DNA from: Cyclospora cayetanensis
Lineage: Eukaryota; Apicomplexa; Conoidasida; Eucoccidiorida; Eimeriidae
NCBI RefSeq assembly: GCF_002999335.1
Contig: NW_020312111.1
Location: forward strand, 1 to 64,000
DNA length: 64,000 nucleotides
Direction: 5' to 3'
Shown: positions 12,801 through 23,516 of the stretch, one piece after another
Layout of the letters: every line of letters begins with the position of its first letter
Numbering within the stretch: position 1 is the stretch's first letter
Notes under the pieces: generated by a model
Seen by the model: only the letters and a program-made list of their open reading frames with translations
Database searches by the model: none
What the model was told of the DNA's origin: nothing
Position numbers and translations under genes: made by a program

Positions 12801-13513
12801 GGCGCAGGAGATTGGAAGCCTATTGGGGAGGCTTTGGTTGCAGCGAAGTGGCTGTGTAGGATGTCTGCTCAATTCCTGCACCCCCCGAATACGGCAACTG
12901 CCGCGTCTGCTGCGGCGCAGATTTGTGAACTTGCGTTTGCGCATCTCTTTTCAACAAATCCTGTTGTCAAGCTGCAGGCAAGTGTAGGGGGAGCGCTGCA
13001 GCGGGGGAAATGTGCATGCTTATCTGTTAGCTGCTGAGGCTGTCGCTGCAGAGGGGGAGAAGCGTGGCGTGCAGCGATCGGAGCGCAGCTAACAAGTTCT
13101 CGCGGGCAGTCGGTTTACTGCGTTTTTGCACTGTAGTGTCTTGTCAGCGGCTCATAAGACGCCTCAAAGCCTATTGAACACTGCTGTCAGCCGATTTGTG
13201 CACTGTTTTGCAGGCAGAGCAGCTGCTGCTGCAGCTGCTGCGTGTGCGCGCCGGCAGCGGGGGGGTGACAGAAGCAGCTGCCAACTCGCTGCTCGCGGAT
13301 TTGGAAGGCTGCAGCAGCAGCAGCACACTAACAGGACGTCGGCTGCAGCAGCTGGGAGACTATTTCTTTCGTGTACTGCTGCGGGTGCATGCAGAGGCAG
13401 CTGCAGCACAAGACGCGGAGGGCTTTGATAGCTCTGCCGAAGACGCAGCGCCAGCCTCGGCGCTGCAGCTAGAAGCAGAGCTCGCCGAAGAAAACTGGGA
13501 GCTTGTTGTCTGA
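528..13513 (+). CDS. GCN1: GCN1-like eIF2-alpha kinase activator, giant HEAT-repeat protein (5' end probably outside window)
   Basis: GCN1 binds ribosomes and the RWD domain of GCN2 and activates eIF2-alpha phosphorylation under amino-acid starvation. Eleven phase-consistent exons read through: 528-1154, 1284-3713, 3997-6756, 7364-7874, 8189-8781, 9106-9527, 10705-10984, 11165-11404, 11812-11993, 12713-12977, 13214-13513 (stop TGA), about 2,870 codons, close to the usual 2,600-2,700 residues. Exon 3 carries the eEF3-like block (GALLCVEALSECLGRLFEPY, then HWRVKVGSIELLAAMAHCAP). Exon 4 has RRGVCLGLMEIFRS and exon 6 has IKITGPLIRCIGDKLPVRVK, which belong to the GCN2/GIR2-binding part. CAG runs insert poly-Gln, poly-Ser and poly-Ala. 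Donors are GT except intron 10, which reads CAG|GCAAGT; introns 3 and 4 use GTGCGC. The true start is unclear, as earlier exons may lie before base 1. The family call is firm; single splice sites are inferred from phase and homology. Confidence 0.9.
6838..7310. repeat. GT/TATG satellite filling GCN1 intron 3
   Basis: Degenerate TATGTGTGTGTTTG repeats fill almost the whole intron between the GCN1 exons ending at 6756 and starting at 7364. They create long spurious ORFs rich in Cys, Val, Tyr and Met on the plus strand and in Thr and His on the minus strand. Confidence 0.9.
8030..8160. repeat. (TA)n / TATGCA tract in GCN1 intron 4
   Basis: Alternating TA with scattered TATGTA and TATGCA occupies the 3' half of the 314-bp intron between exons 7364-7874 and 8189-8781. 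Confidence 0.85.
8800..8965. repeat. CTCTTGCTACACGCATAT / GCTGCT repeat in GCN1 intron 5
   Basis: The phrase CTTGCTACACGCATAT recurs at about 8803, 8879 and 8915, separated by GCT-rich spacers, inside the intron 8782-9105. Confidence 0.75.
9615..10700. repeat. CA tract and ~18-bp TCTCTGTGTGTAATTA satellite in GCN1 intron 6
   Basis: This 1.18-kb intron (9528-10704) opens with a CACAAACA tract (about 9635-9700), then TGTGTATCTC repeats, and from about 10050 many copies of a degenerate TAATTATCTCTGTGTG unit, ending at the acceptor CTCTGCAG at 10704. The repeat class differs from those of the neighbouring introns. Confidence 0.9.
11432..11760. repeat. TTG/TTA trinucleotide array and CTGT tract in GCN1 intron 8
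   Basis: (TTGTTATTG)n and (TTGTTGTTA)n at 11440-11625, then TCTGTCTGTC repeats to about 11760, inside the intron 11405-11811. The array resembles the TTG/CTG minisatellite at the left edge of the window. Confidence 0.85.
12200..12680. repeat. 42-bp satellite in GCN1 intron 9
   Basis: The core GTATGTCTTGTCTATGTG recurs with a 42-bp spacing (12241, 12283, 12325, 12367 and further, decaying to about 12610), interleaved with TTTTTTGCACATG and TATATG. Because 42 is divisible by three, each frame stays open and gives artificial ORFs on both strands. Confidence 0.9.
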
Positions 13514-14931
13514 GCTAACCAACCGGCAGGCTTGCAAAACTCGAGAATGGAGGGGGGAAAGGGTAGTGGCGACTGCGACATGGGCTAAGGCTGTCTTGAG
13601 CGGCTCCTGCAGTTGTGGCCTCTCCAAAATGCAGCCGCTGGTGTTTCACATTTGCAGCTTCTGCGTGTTCTCCGCAAGTCGCAGCAGCAGCAGTGGCTAG
13701 ATCTGCTGCTGCTACTGCTTTTGCTCGTGGAACGAATGCAGCGGCAGAGAAGGGACTGGATCTGCTGCTGTGGCGTGTCTTCACGCAACCCACTCACGTA
13801 CCGGCGTTGTGTCTTTTTTTTGGAGCATGGTCTGCCCCTGTCCATAAATATATATATATATATATAAATATATAATAAATATATAATAAATATATATAGA
13901 TAGATATATAGAGATATCGGGCTGTCTCTCGCCAAGGAAACCCTTCGTGGGGTGTGTCTGTGCAGCTAGCTGGTCTAGCCGCTGCGTTTCCTACGTTTGC
14001 CTGAGCTGAGGCTTGTGTTGCTTGACGCGCGCTGTTGGTATACGAAGCATGTGGGCGCGAGACTCCGTGTGTCTCGTGCAGTCTCTGCACCCTTGCCAGC
14101 AGCAGCAGTGCGAATACACTGGGGAGACGCTGCCTCATCAGCAAGGTGCCCTTCCCTTCAGGTAGGCGGTTCTTGGCAGTGTGGAAATAGCGAGACTTCC
14201 CCTCGAAGTGTTAAGCAGCGACTAGCCAAGCTCCACAACCCTCGTTCAGCAGCAGCAAGGCCGTCCTAGATAGGCTGAGATGCGCTACTCCAACTGCAGC
14301 CAGCTAGCGAGAACCTTCCTTCCTTCCCTCCCCCGTGCCACCGCGTCGCTCCCAAGCTCGTTTAGCTGCTACCAGTGCCTCCCTCTAACAGCAGTAGTAG
14401 TTCACGCCCATTGAGCCGGAGGCAACCTTTCCCCAGCAGCAGGCAGCAGCAGCAGCCGGGCAAGCAAAATGCATGCGTGAGAAAACCCGTCTGTCAAGCA
14501 GCAGCAGCGGCTACGCAAAACGCGCGCGAAAAATGACGGAGCAACGCTGCCTTCTTGCGCCTCTGTGAGCTCCCGTGCATGCATACATGCACACATGCAT
14601 GCGTGCCTGCTCTCTCTCTACCAAAGCCCCAGCAAAGCGCATGCACACCTACACCACCCACAAACTGTAGCCAGCAAAAAGAAGCCTCTACGGTCCGCTA
14701 CCATCGCACCGCTGCAAAAAGCCACCGAGTGAGAGACGCGATGTCGCTTTGTCGGCATAGCTAGCCTAGAAGCATGTGTGTAATAAACTCGGCTCTACTC
14801 GTCTTCTGGAAGCTCGTCCTTGTCGCCGTCTTCGAAGAGTCTTGGATCTTTCCAGAAAGCCTCGGCTTAGGCAAAAGCACACAAATACAGGCGCAAGCAC
14901 GGAACCCACATGTACCCACACAGGCATGCAC

Positions 14932-14990
<59 letters not shown>

Positions 14991-15182
14991 CATATATATA
15001 CAACACGCATATGCATATACATACTCGGCGATACATATATGAATCTTTTCCCTCATAAGACACGAAAATATCAACATTTGCCGCCACAGCCAGCGAACAC
15101 GTGCAAACAACCCCCGAGTTCAGGGCATAACAGGAGGCTTCCTCCACACCTTCACAGACAACAATCAAAAAAAAGCCAGCCT
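13514..15182. other. Convergent intergenic region between GCN1 and the GIR2-like gene
   Basis: No coding segment was recognised. It should hold the 3' UTRs of both genes. It contains two AT tracts (13844-13912 and 14935-15000) and CAG-rich patches near 13690 and 14430. Two TGCATGC motifs lie at 14576-14582 and 14596-14602; TGCATGC is a well-known apicomplexan ApiAP2-type regulatory motif, but here it sits between converging genes, so its role is unclear. Confidence 0.6.
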
Positions 15183-17094
15183 TCACTCGCTCTCACCAGA
15201 TGCCTCCGCATCATCACCCTCTTCGTCGGCAGCAGCCGAGGCGGCAGCAGCATTTTCGAGGAAAATCTGCCGGCCTGTCTTGACACCTTTCCCAGCTAGC
15301 CCTTTCCAAATGTTTTTTTGTTGCATTTCGAGCTGGAAGGCACTTGCCCAAGCCTCGAACTCCTGCTTCGTGCAGCGCTCCTGCAGCGCAACAAATGCAT
15401 CTCTAAGCGGCAGGGGCAGCTCAAAAATCAACAGCTGACTCCGCGCAAACGCCTTCACCTCCCTCGCTTGCCTCTCTACCGTATTTACAGCTTCTTGCGC
15501 GATGCGCCCACCCTCGAACCCCCCTTCTTCTCCTCTGGTACACCCCTCTCCCCCGCTGCATGCACTTCCGCCGCTGCGCCTTCTCCTACTGCGATGCCTC
15601 ACAGAAGCGGCACAAAGCGTCTTCTCAGATGGACCCCGCCTCCCCTCAACGGAGTTCTCGTTTTCGCTCTGATGAACGCCTGCTGCATCTTCTGAGCGCT
15701 TTTCAGAATCATACGCATCTTCCACCTCCTCAGAGCAGCCGACATTCTGCCGACTCATCATTTGATCGTACATGGATTTCGGCGGCGCATTCCTCTCCCG
15801 CAGCCACTCCTGCAAACGCAGGCGAATGCGCAAACACACACACACGCACACATGATTTGAGGTGTGTGTACGTACACCGCAACATGGGGATGCAAGTGTA
15901 TACGGGTAGAGACAGCTACAGATGCGGTCCGCCAGCTCTGCTGTAGCTAGCAGTCGAAATCGCCGACTCGCTGGCTAGCTAGCCAAGTACAGCGCTCGCC
16001 AGTTTGCACCGGAAAGCCCTGACGACGCTGGATTGCACACAGGCTGCACAAAACTTGTTAAATCGAAGTGGAAGTCTGAGGTGCATGACCGCCTAGGGTC
16101 GGAGTCTATGGCTCCAAACGCACGACTGCAAGTTCTGCAATAGAAAAGAGCATAGGGCTTCTAAGGTTGCGCTGCATATCCAGCTCGATCTCCTTTTTGA
16201 GATTGTTCAGCTCCTCCTCTTGAAAGCCTCGCCCTTGAGGACAGACAACACGAATCAAAATTCATTGCCTCAATAGAGAGCGAGAGGGAGACACTCGCTG
16301 GCTGGCTGGTCTGCCATGATTCCTCTTTGGAGACTTCAAGACAGACATAGATATGTGTGAATCAGCATATGCGTAAATCCGATTATACACATACCAATGC
16401 AAACACATGCGCATAATTTGGACACGTATGGACACACATATGTTCATGCACATTTTGCAGATGGATGCATATGGTAGGTGCGTCTTCATGGGGATACAGC
16501 GCCTCGATCGAGGCCATGTCAGACAGTGTCAGAATCTCGACAACGTGAGAGTTGCAGGCTTGTCGGCTCCTGTTGCTCATGAAAAAAAACAACTAGGACA
16601 CACCAAAAGAAAACCCCATTTCTTCCCTCTCCCTCTTATCTTCTCCCCGTCTTCTCCCTTGAACGAAAAAGCGCGGTTTCCGAGAGTCGTCTATTCCGCG
16701 AGCACGTCATTGTGGCATGAAGGAAAACAAAACTTTCTCCGCCTTCTTCCCCTTTCTGGCCCCGGCACGGCCCTTAAGTGTCTAATGCAGAAATACCTAA
16801 CACGCTTTCTGCAAACAGCCTCTGTGCAGCACGCATTTTTCGCATTTTCAGCAGCTTACAGCTTTCAAAGGACCACTCGGGGAGGGTATCGGGATACTCT
16901 GGCGGGAAGCTGAAACGCATTTTCACCATCACGCGATTCTCAGGATCCCCCTCGCCTCGTTCCCCGAAGGGCAGCATTCGAATGACACAGGATGTAGGCG
17001 AGAGCTGCAAAAACTCCCCCTCGTGGGGAAGGAGGGCACTTAAGGCTTCCATTTCATCGGCCTGCTCTTGCAGGTTCCCCTGGGAAGACGGCAT
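15183..17094 (-). CDS. GIR2: RWD-domain protein of GIR2/RWDD1 (DFRP2) type
   Basis: Gir2/RWDD1 binds GCN1 through its RWD domain and also binds the GTPase DRG2/Rbg2; in yeast it dampens GCN2 activation. Three minus-strand exons join in phase: 17094-16860, 16233-16124, 15809-15183, giving about 323 residues. Exon 1 has the RWD start (QADEMEALSALLPHEGEF, then FPPEYPDTLPEW). Exon 2 finishes the domain with GFQEEELNNLKKEIELD and NLRSPMLFSIAELAV. Exon 3 ends with the DFRP-type tail FEAWASAFQLEMQQ and GVKTGRQIFLE, then an acidic end. It is longer than the human 243 residues because of a charged low-complexity insert of about 90 residues in exon 3. ATG 17094 was preferred to in-frame upstream sequence because homologues begin just before the RWD domain. 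Donor 2 is GTGCGT. It converges on GCN1. Confidence 0.8.
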
Positions 17095-17139
17095 CGTTAA
17101 AAGGCAGGGGCAGTACAACACGTAGCAGAAGATGCAGCA

Positions 17140-18458
17140 ATGGCGTGCGCTGCAGCCAAGCAGCGCTGGCTCGAAAGGAGCACCAAGGTAAAAAAAGCAA
17201 GAAAGCTCCAAATTCACGGAAAAACGCGGAGAAAAAAACTCGGTTTGGCCAGTCTATGTATATGCGCAAGGTTCAAGCTGGAACCACATCCATTGACACA
17301 TCCATATGATGAGCAGGAATGCAAAAAGCGGCCTGGCGAGAGGTTTTGGAAAAAAACAACACGGCCCCTTCAGACGACCGCAGTTGCAGGATACACTCTG
17401 CTCGCCGCTTTGAATTTCCCCTTTCTCCGATTTCCTTGCGGATCCGAAAGAACAGCAGCACCTGACGCTAACGTCAGAGCAGCAGCCCGACTAGGCGCTC
17501 CGAAGACACCCCAAAGCCTCCAAATCTCTCATTTAATGAGGCGATCAGCCCCTTTGTCCATGGGAATAAGAACCTGCAGAAGATCCGCCCTCCAACGCCC
17601 TCCTGCCGACCCTCTCCCGTCCCTCCCGAGATGCATAAATCGATGTACAGATATGCGCCTCGGCAGCAGACCGCGGCAACACACGCGTTTCTGTCGTCTA
17701 CTTGCCGACAGAAGAACATGTGACAGCCATGAAGAACCGACGGACTCCCAGAGTTTTCTGCACTGTTTTGCGCCGCTGCTGGCTGCCCTGCGTGCCGCAG
17801 CGTCGTTCTGCAATCAACCCGACACAGTCTCACCGCGCAAATCCCATGAGCAAAAAGCAGTCATAGGCTTTTGTCAATATAAATGCACAATTGCGGCACT
17901 ATTTTCCGGCTTGTTCTACCATGCAGCCTCTAGAGCAGCAGCCTTAGCAGCAGCCCTAGCAGGCACAGGTAAGCCGGGGGGGGCCCCCTACCAGCGGAAC
18001 CCGCAGCAACGGGGGCCCCCCTTCCTGCGTGTGTCTTCCCCGTCCGCCCCTCGCCGTTGCTGCTCCGCGGCTTCCGCAGTGGCCGTGAAAAAATACTTCA
18101 GGAGGAGCTTCAACGATTTACTTTTGACCGAACTGCATGCGTGCCTCGCATGAGAGTTCACCACCACTGCACGGCGTGGAAAGACGCAGAAGTCTTCTCT
18201 CTCTTCAGAGTGGTGTGTGTCCTTCCAAGAGATCTGCGGTTGCGCGAACTTGAGGGTGAGTGTCTGCACGTTTTGCTTGGACTCTACACCGCATTCAAGT
18301 ATCTTCTGCCGCAAGGTAGGGGTGCTGGTGAATGCGCCGCTGTTGCAGCCGCTATTGGCGGCACTGTTAAACGCACGCGAGCTTGCCTTTGCAGGGCATC
18401 GATACTACCGCAAGGGCAGAAGACGGTTGTTCTGCATGCACATGCACGGTACGAGTGA
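17140..18458 (+). CDS. Possible multi-exon gene of unknown function, divergent from the GIR2-like gene
   Basis: An ATG at 17140 starts MACAAAKQRWLERSTK and is followed by a donor-like GTAAAA at 17188. Downstream, an acceptor CTTCCGCAG at 18079 opens a frame beginning GREKILQEELQRFTFDRT that could run to a donor near 18255 or to the stop at 18458. A continuous ORF also exists from 17140 to 18153, but its middle is compositionally unconvincing. I do not recognise the protein. The start lies only 45 bp from the GIR2-like start, so the two would share a promoter. This entry marks the interval, not a fixed exon model; it could be non-coding. Confidence 0.3.
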
Positions 18459-18764
18459 GAGCACTTGTAGGAGGAGACAAATCGAACCTGAACGGCGAAC
18501 TGTCTGGCTGGCGTGTCCATTCATTGCAACATCGCGCGGAAAGCCGATTTCAGACCTCCCCTACCTCTCTCGCGCACCGCTGGCTCCGTAGGGGAATGAG
18601 TGCGCCGTTGCGAGACAACTCGCTACCCCCACGCTTCCCCGCGCACTCTGGAAGAGAAGACCACTGAGCTCTCTGGTGTATGGACGGCTCTCCGTGAAAG
18701 AAGCAACGCCAAAGGGAGGCTAGCAGTAGCAGCATTCTTTGACAAAGACGCCAGGGTGTTGAAG

Positions 18765-21700
18765 ATGTTTCGCACTTCGGAGAACTCGGAGGGCGGCTGT
18801 GTAGCTGCTTCCGAGACGTATTTCTGCGAAAGTTTCCACGGGAGCGCTCCAGGAGAGAAGAAGGAGTCTCGGGGGGGGAGAAGCGCGTTCGGCGGGTTGT
18901 TAGAGCTTAGCGATAAGCTGCTGCTGCTGCTGCTGCAGTGGTTGTCGCTGCGAGAGCAGCACCAACTGCTGCTACTGTGTCGTGGGGTGTACAGACAGCT
19001 CTGCACGGCCCCGTTCGTGCGTACTCTCCACCTTGCCCCCGGAAACAGCCTCGCCTTGCTGCTGCAACACAGCAGCCACCACGCGCTGCAGCAACCAGAG
19101 TTGCTGCTCTTGCAGCGACAGCACCAGCAGCTTGAGAAGCTCAAGCTACACTTGCAGCAGCAACAGGAGGCAGTCCAACTGCGACTTTCGCAGTGCCTGC
19201 CACACGGGTGCCAGCAGCAACTCGAGCCACGGCAGCCACGAAAGAGGGCGATGGAGGCAAGGGAGGAGGAGGATAGTCTGCATCCATCACAGCAACATAT
19301 ATTGCAGCAACAAGCGCATCCTGACCCCCCCCCTTTCGAAGCCATCTGCCACACGCAAAAGCATAAGGCATGCTGCACGGATGCGCGTTTCGCAGGAGAT
19401 TCTGCCTCCTCTGGTGGGCAGGAGAAAGCACTAGCAGATGCAACCTCAACAGCAGCAACCTCAGCAGCACCAGCATTCATACGAGGCACGTCTGGATTCG
19501 CATGCTCTGATGAAGAGAAAGCGGCGTTGTGCACTCAAGAGGCATCGCAACAGACGCAGGAGGACGGGGAGCACTCTTCCCCGCAGATGCAGCGAGAGCA
19601 GCAGCAGGTTGATCTTGAATTCTGCTTGCAGCAGTGCCCCTTGCTGAGTCGCATGCGCGGCTGCGAAACTATAGAGCTCTCCGTCGCTTCTCACCTGCTG
19701 CCCTCCCCAATGCTGCTGCTGCTGCTCATCTGCTGCAGCGCTTCCCTGCAGCGCCTCACGATTCGCGGCTACGATGACGGCAGCTTCAGACACCGAAGGC
19801 AGTGGCTGCTGGTGCAGCAGCAAAAGCTGCTGCAGCAGGAAGAGGACGAAGACGGGAAGGAGGAGACAACAACGCGCCAGCAGTCGAGCGACGATCAGGT
19901 GGGGGCGCAAAAAGCGTCGAATGAAGCGGAGGAAAGAGCAGCACCTGCTCCACCACAGCGCGCTGCATGCAGCAGCAGCAGCAGCAGCAGTGCATGCAGC
20001 ACGGACAGGGGTGTACAGTGCTTAGCAGCTGGGGGATTACCTGTCGCATGGATTTCGACGCGCTTCTGGATACCAGCAGAGGCTCTCTGCTGGTTGATGC
20101 AACGCTGCAGCAACAAACTGCAAAAACTTGCGCTAGATGTTTCGCTGAGGAGAGGATTTGGCGTCTCAGCCTTTGCCCAACTCCATCTCAACGCTCGCAT
20201 GCTTACTCTAAAAGAGATGCAACTCGTCAATCTTACACGCGACAACTTCAGGTATTACCTTCCTCCCAAAATCTGCAAAGGCTACGCTTTGCCTGCTCTT
20301 CTTATGCTCCTGCTTCTTCTTATCTTCCTCCTCCTCCTCCTAATTCTCCCTCTGCTCATCTCTTTCTTTCCTCCTTCTCCTCCGCATTCTTCTCCTTTCC
20401 CTTCTTCTTTTTCTCCTTCGCCTTCTTCTTCTTGTACTACTTCTTCTTGTTGTACTACTGCTTCTTCTGCTCCTCCTTATTCTGCTTCATCCTCCTTCTT
20501 CTTCTCTTTCTTCTCCTTCCCCTGTAGACTGTCCATTTCCCGTCATCCTGCTGGCTGCGCGACTGACGTGCGTGCACACCTAATTAGCCAGCACTTCGCT
20601 TTCTTTCATCTGGCAAAGGTTGGCTAGCCAGCAAGCTATCCGTTCACGGCGATCCTCCTCCCGCATCCTGCCAGCGCGTCCAACACTTGACTGCCTCGAG
20701 CGCTTCGCGTAGCCTGGTGACTGCAAGACGACTCGGCTTGGTGTGTTTCTATTCATATGTTTATGATATCTAGAATATATCTGTGTATGTGTTTTTGTGT
20801 AGGTGTGAGCCGGAGTGTCATTTCCCGTCGCTAGAGACTCTGAAGCTCCACTGGGCAGACGTATGCCCTCAGCAGCACAAACTCTGGTAAGCAGCGGCAG
20901 CACTATAAGGGCGCTAAGAAAAAGCTTCTCCGTATCTGGTACGCAGCACTGTTAGGAGCACTTCGCATTCAGAGCACCTTCTGCGGAGAGCTCTGCAGCG
21001 CTTTTTATGGGAATGTGGTGCTGCTGCGGCTTCAGGTGCTTGCTCCGAGGATGTCCACTTCTACGAAGCCTATCTGTGCATGCCGATTGTGACGATGACG
21101 AAGTCACGATATCAACTACGCGTCTCTTTGCTGCTGCGCTGCTGCAGCTGCTGCAGCAGCAGCAACAACAAGGCACACAAGTGACGGAGCGAGAGGCTCC
21201 AGCAGGTGCTCTGAATCACGATGCCTCTGCAGCAGCAGCAGCTGCTGCTGCTGCAGAGGCAGCAGAGGAAAGGGGTTTCTGCCCCCTGCCTCTGCTGGAG
21301 GAGCTGCAGCTGCCGCTGCTCTCGGAATCGACGGTTCCCTTGCTTCGCGCTGCATCTCCCAATCTGCGCGTCCTTCGGCTTGTGCATGCAGATAGCCACA
21401 GGTGCAACAAAGCCTGCTTCCTGTAAAAGCCGCTTGAAGCCTTGACTCTAGCCCCATTCATCCTAAATATTCCCCACGCTCGATCATAGACACGCCTTCC
21501 TTCCTTCCCTCTACCGTCGCAGGCAGCCACGCGAACGCAGTGTCTATGCCTGTTTCTCCTCCTCAGGACCCACAGAGGCTTGCTGCCTTTGCAGCTCGCC
21601 GCACGGCAGTTGCGGCAGCTGCAGCAAATCGTGTTTTTCACACCCGTGGATTTCTTTCCAGGAGGCGTTCTTCCGAGGGAAGGGCGAGTAGCTGCGCTTG

Positions 21701-21843
21701 ACACGGAGAGCGCTGGGGAACATGGATCGACTTCCGCCGCACCTCCAGCAACAGCTGCAGGCGGTATCGCCAGTGAGGATGCAGTGAGGGGGGTATTGTT
21801 GATTCAGAGGCCTCCCTCGGAGTTCTTTATTCATTGTAGATAG
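18765..21843 (+). CDS. Leucine-rich-repeat protein with an F-box-like N-terminal segment
   Basis: Four exons join in phase: 18765-20251, 20803-20886, 21036-21401, 21567-21843 (stop TAG), 737 residues. The first in-frame ATG (18765) gives MFRTSENSEGG. Around residues 50-90, LLELSDKLLLLLLQWLSLRE followed by a LCRGVYRQL segment resembles an F-box, which binds Skp1 in SCF ubiquitin ligases. Leucine-rich repeats follow after long Gln/His-rich inserts: KLQKLALDVSL, FPSLETLKLHW (exon 2), CPLLRSLSVHAD and LPLLEELQLPLL with NLRVLRLVHAD (exon 3). Each splice (AG|G, TG|G, AG|G) restores a repeat, which supports the model. Intron 1 (551 bp) holds a polypyrimidine tract. The F-box is inferred from hydrophobic pattern only; an LRR scaffold without ligase function is the alternative. 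Confidence 0.65.
20295..20522. repeat. CTT/CTCC polypyrimidine tract in intron 1 of the LRR gene
   Basis: Almost pure pyrimidine on the plus strand (TTCTTCTCCTTC-type repeats) for about 230 bp, between the donor at 20252 and the acceptor at 20802. Mirror-like homopyrimidine of this length can form triplex DNA. Confidence 0.85.
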
Positions 21844-21975
21844 AGGCAAGGGAGGGAGAGAAAAAGAGAGGAGAGAGAGGGAGGAAAAAGAGAGGAGAGA
21901 GAGGGAGAGAAAAAGAGAGGAGAGAGAGGGAGGGAGAGAAAAAGAGAGGAGAGAGGGGGAGAGAAAGAAAGAGAT
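21841..21975. repeat. GA-rich purine repeat just after the LRR stop codon
   Basis: AGAGAGGGAGAGAAAAAGAGAGG-type imperfect repeats start at the stop codon of the LRR gene and would lie in its 3' UTR. Confidence 0.8.
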
Positions 21976-23516
21976 TATGCAAGAGCAAGGGCCGTGTTGA
22001 AGCTCTAAGCATCCCTGCTCGTGCTGGACGGGGTGGTGACGCTACGGTACGGGTTTGCAGTGCAGCACTTATAGCGTTGGAAGAGGATTTTTCGGTCCTT
22101 GAACGTGATGCGACTGTATTTACGCTGGCGATGTGCAAGTTTGCACTTAAGCGACCCTGGACTAGGCTTTAGGTCGCCTCCGTGCGGCTTGCCGTCGAAC
22201 GGAAAGAACCTCCCCTGGTGATACGACTACCCATAAACGTGGCAAAGCAGGAAGAGCGGCAGAAAGAGCAGCGGCAACAAAAATGAGGCTGTTTCTAATG
22301 CCGAAGATGCCGAGATCTTGGCCGCTGCAAAGTCTTACAAGCTCGCCCACCCAAGGTGCGGGTGACTACTTGAGGTGTATGTACAGCCTTTGGAATGAGA
22401 CTGCAGGTTGTTGCCTGCTGCGCTTCTCCCCGCCGCAGCAACCGCAGCAGGGCTTCCCTGCTTCTCGTGCGTTACTGCCATGGTACATAGTTGGCCATAA
22501 TACATTTTGACACTTTGTACAACCCTAGCTACACCTGTTAAGAAAAAGTGAGTCGAAACGAGAATTTGGTGTGGCTGTTCGCACATCTGCATCTGCGCGG
22601 AACAGAGAGTGAACTCCCTACAAGGAGTACGCTGGACGCTATGTGCAACTAGCTGGGAATTTCTCGTCGAGCCTAGCGAGCGTAGCTATAAGGACGGTCG
22701 TGCGTGTTGGCCCTTCCCCGCCCTCATGGCGAACCCCTTGGGTTGGCATTGTGAGGAAAACTAGGAGCCTTTTCGAAAAAGCCTATAACCGCTTTCCATA
22801 AGGTGCGTACTGAGTCTGTAATTTCAAGAAATTCCGCTTCCTCCTGCGAGATGAGATGGAAAGTTGCGTGAATTGCCGACACAGTGCGAGTCCGCCCACC
22901 GCTTTTGTAGCGCAGCTGCCCGGCAGACGCGACCACACATGCGGGACGGGAAGAACCTCTCAGATTGAGACAGCCTGCCATGCCAAACCAGAGCAGAGAG
23001 ACTGCGGTGCCTCAGCATTCTGTACGGCTTCAGTGGCGCATGGGGCCTTCTAACCTCCCGCACTCCGACAACCCAATCGCAAAGTGAGGAGATGTGTTAA
23101 CACCACAGATGGGCGCAGATGCCCTCCAAGACAGTTGGCTATAAGGTTTCTATCACGCGGCTGCTCAATGCCGTTTCCAGACAGTTTCGGGCCTGAGCTG
23201 CGCATGCACATGCGCCCATGGAACGATCAGCCCCCAACCAAACACCACCCACAGCCCTTCGTCCTATTTTTTTGGTTATTTGCAATTTCCGTAGAACCCC
23301 TTTCCTGTATTTCCTCATAACAGGACTCTCCGTAACCGGAATTCCACGCCTCAAGCCTGACGCACCGTAAAAAATCGGGGGCTCCCATGGCGTCTTTTTT
23401 GTAGTGTTCGCCGTTTCGGCGATTTTCAACTCCACACAGGTTGTCAAAGGCATTTGAATTCTGAAGCGTTTGTCCGCGCTGACTTTTTGAGAAGCGTGTG
23501 CACGAGCCCGAGGGCG
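21976..23516. other. No confident gene; one possible stray exon
   Basis: A plus-strand frame through about 21982-22170 reads RVEALSIPARAGRGG and then ALIALEEDFSVLERDATVFT and ends in a TAG. Its composition is protein-like and it could be a further exon of the LRR gene or a separate small gene, but no splice partner is clear. A copy of the 14-bp near-palindrome sits at 22374-22387. A 17-bp string at 22638-22654 is shared with the dispersed repeat at 44419-44435. The rest shows nothing. Confidence 0.45.

Noticed and set aside
14935..15000. TA tract as a replication origin or centromere element
   Set aside because: Simple TA microsatellites occur in several introns and spacers of this window; nothing marks this one as special.
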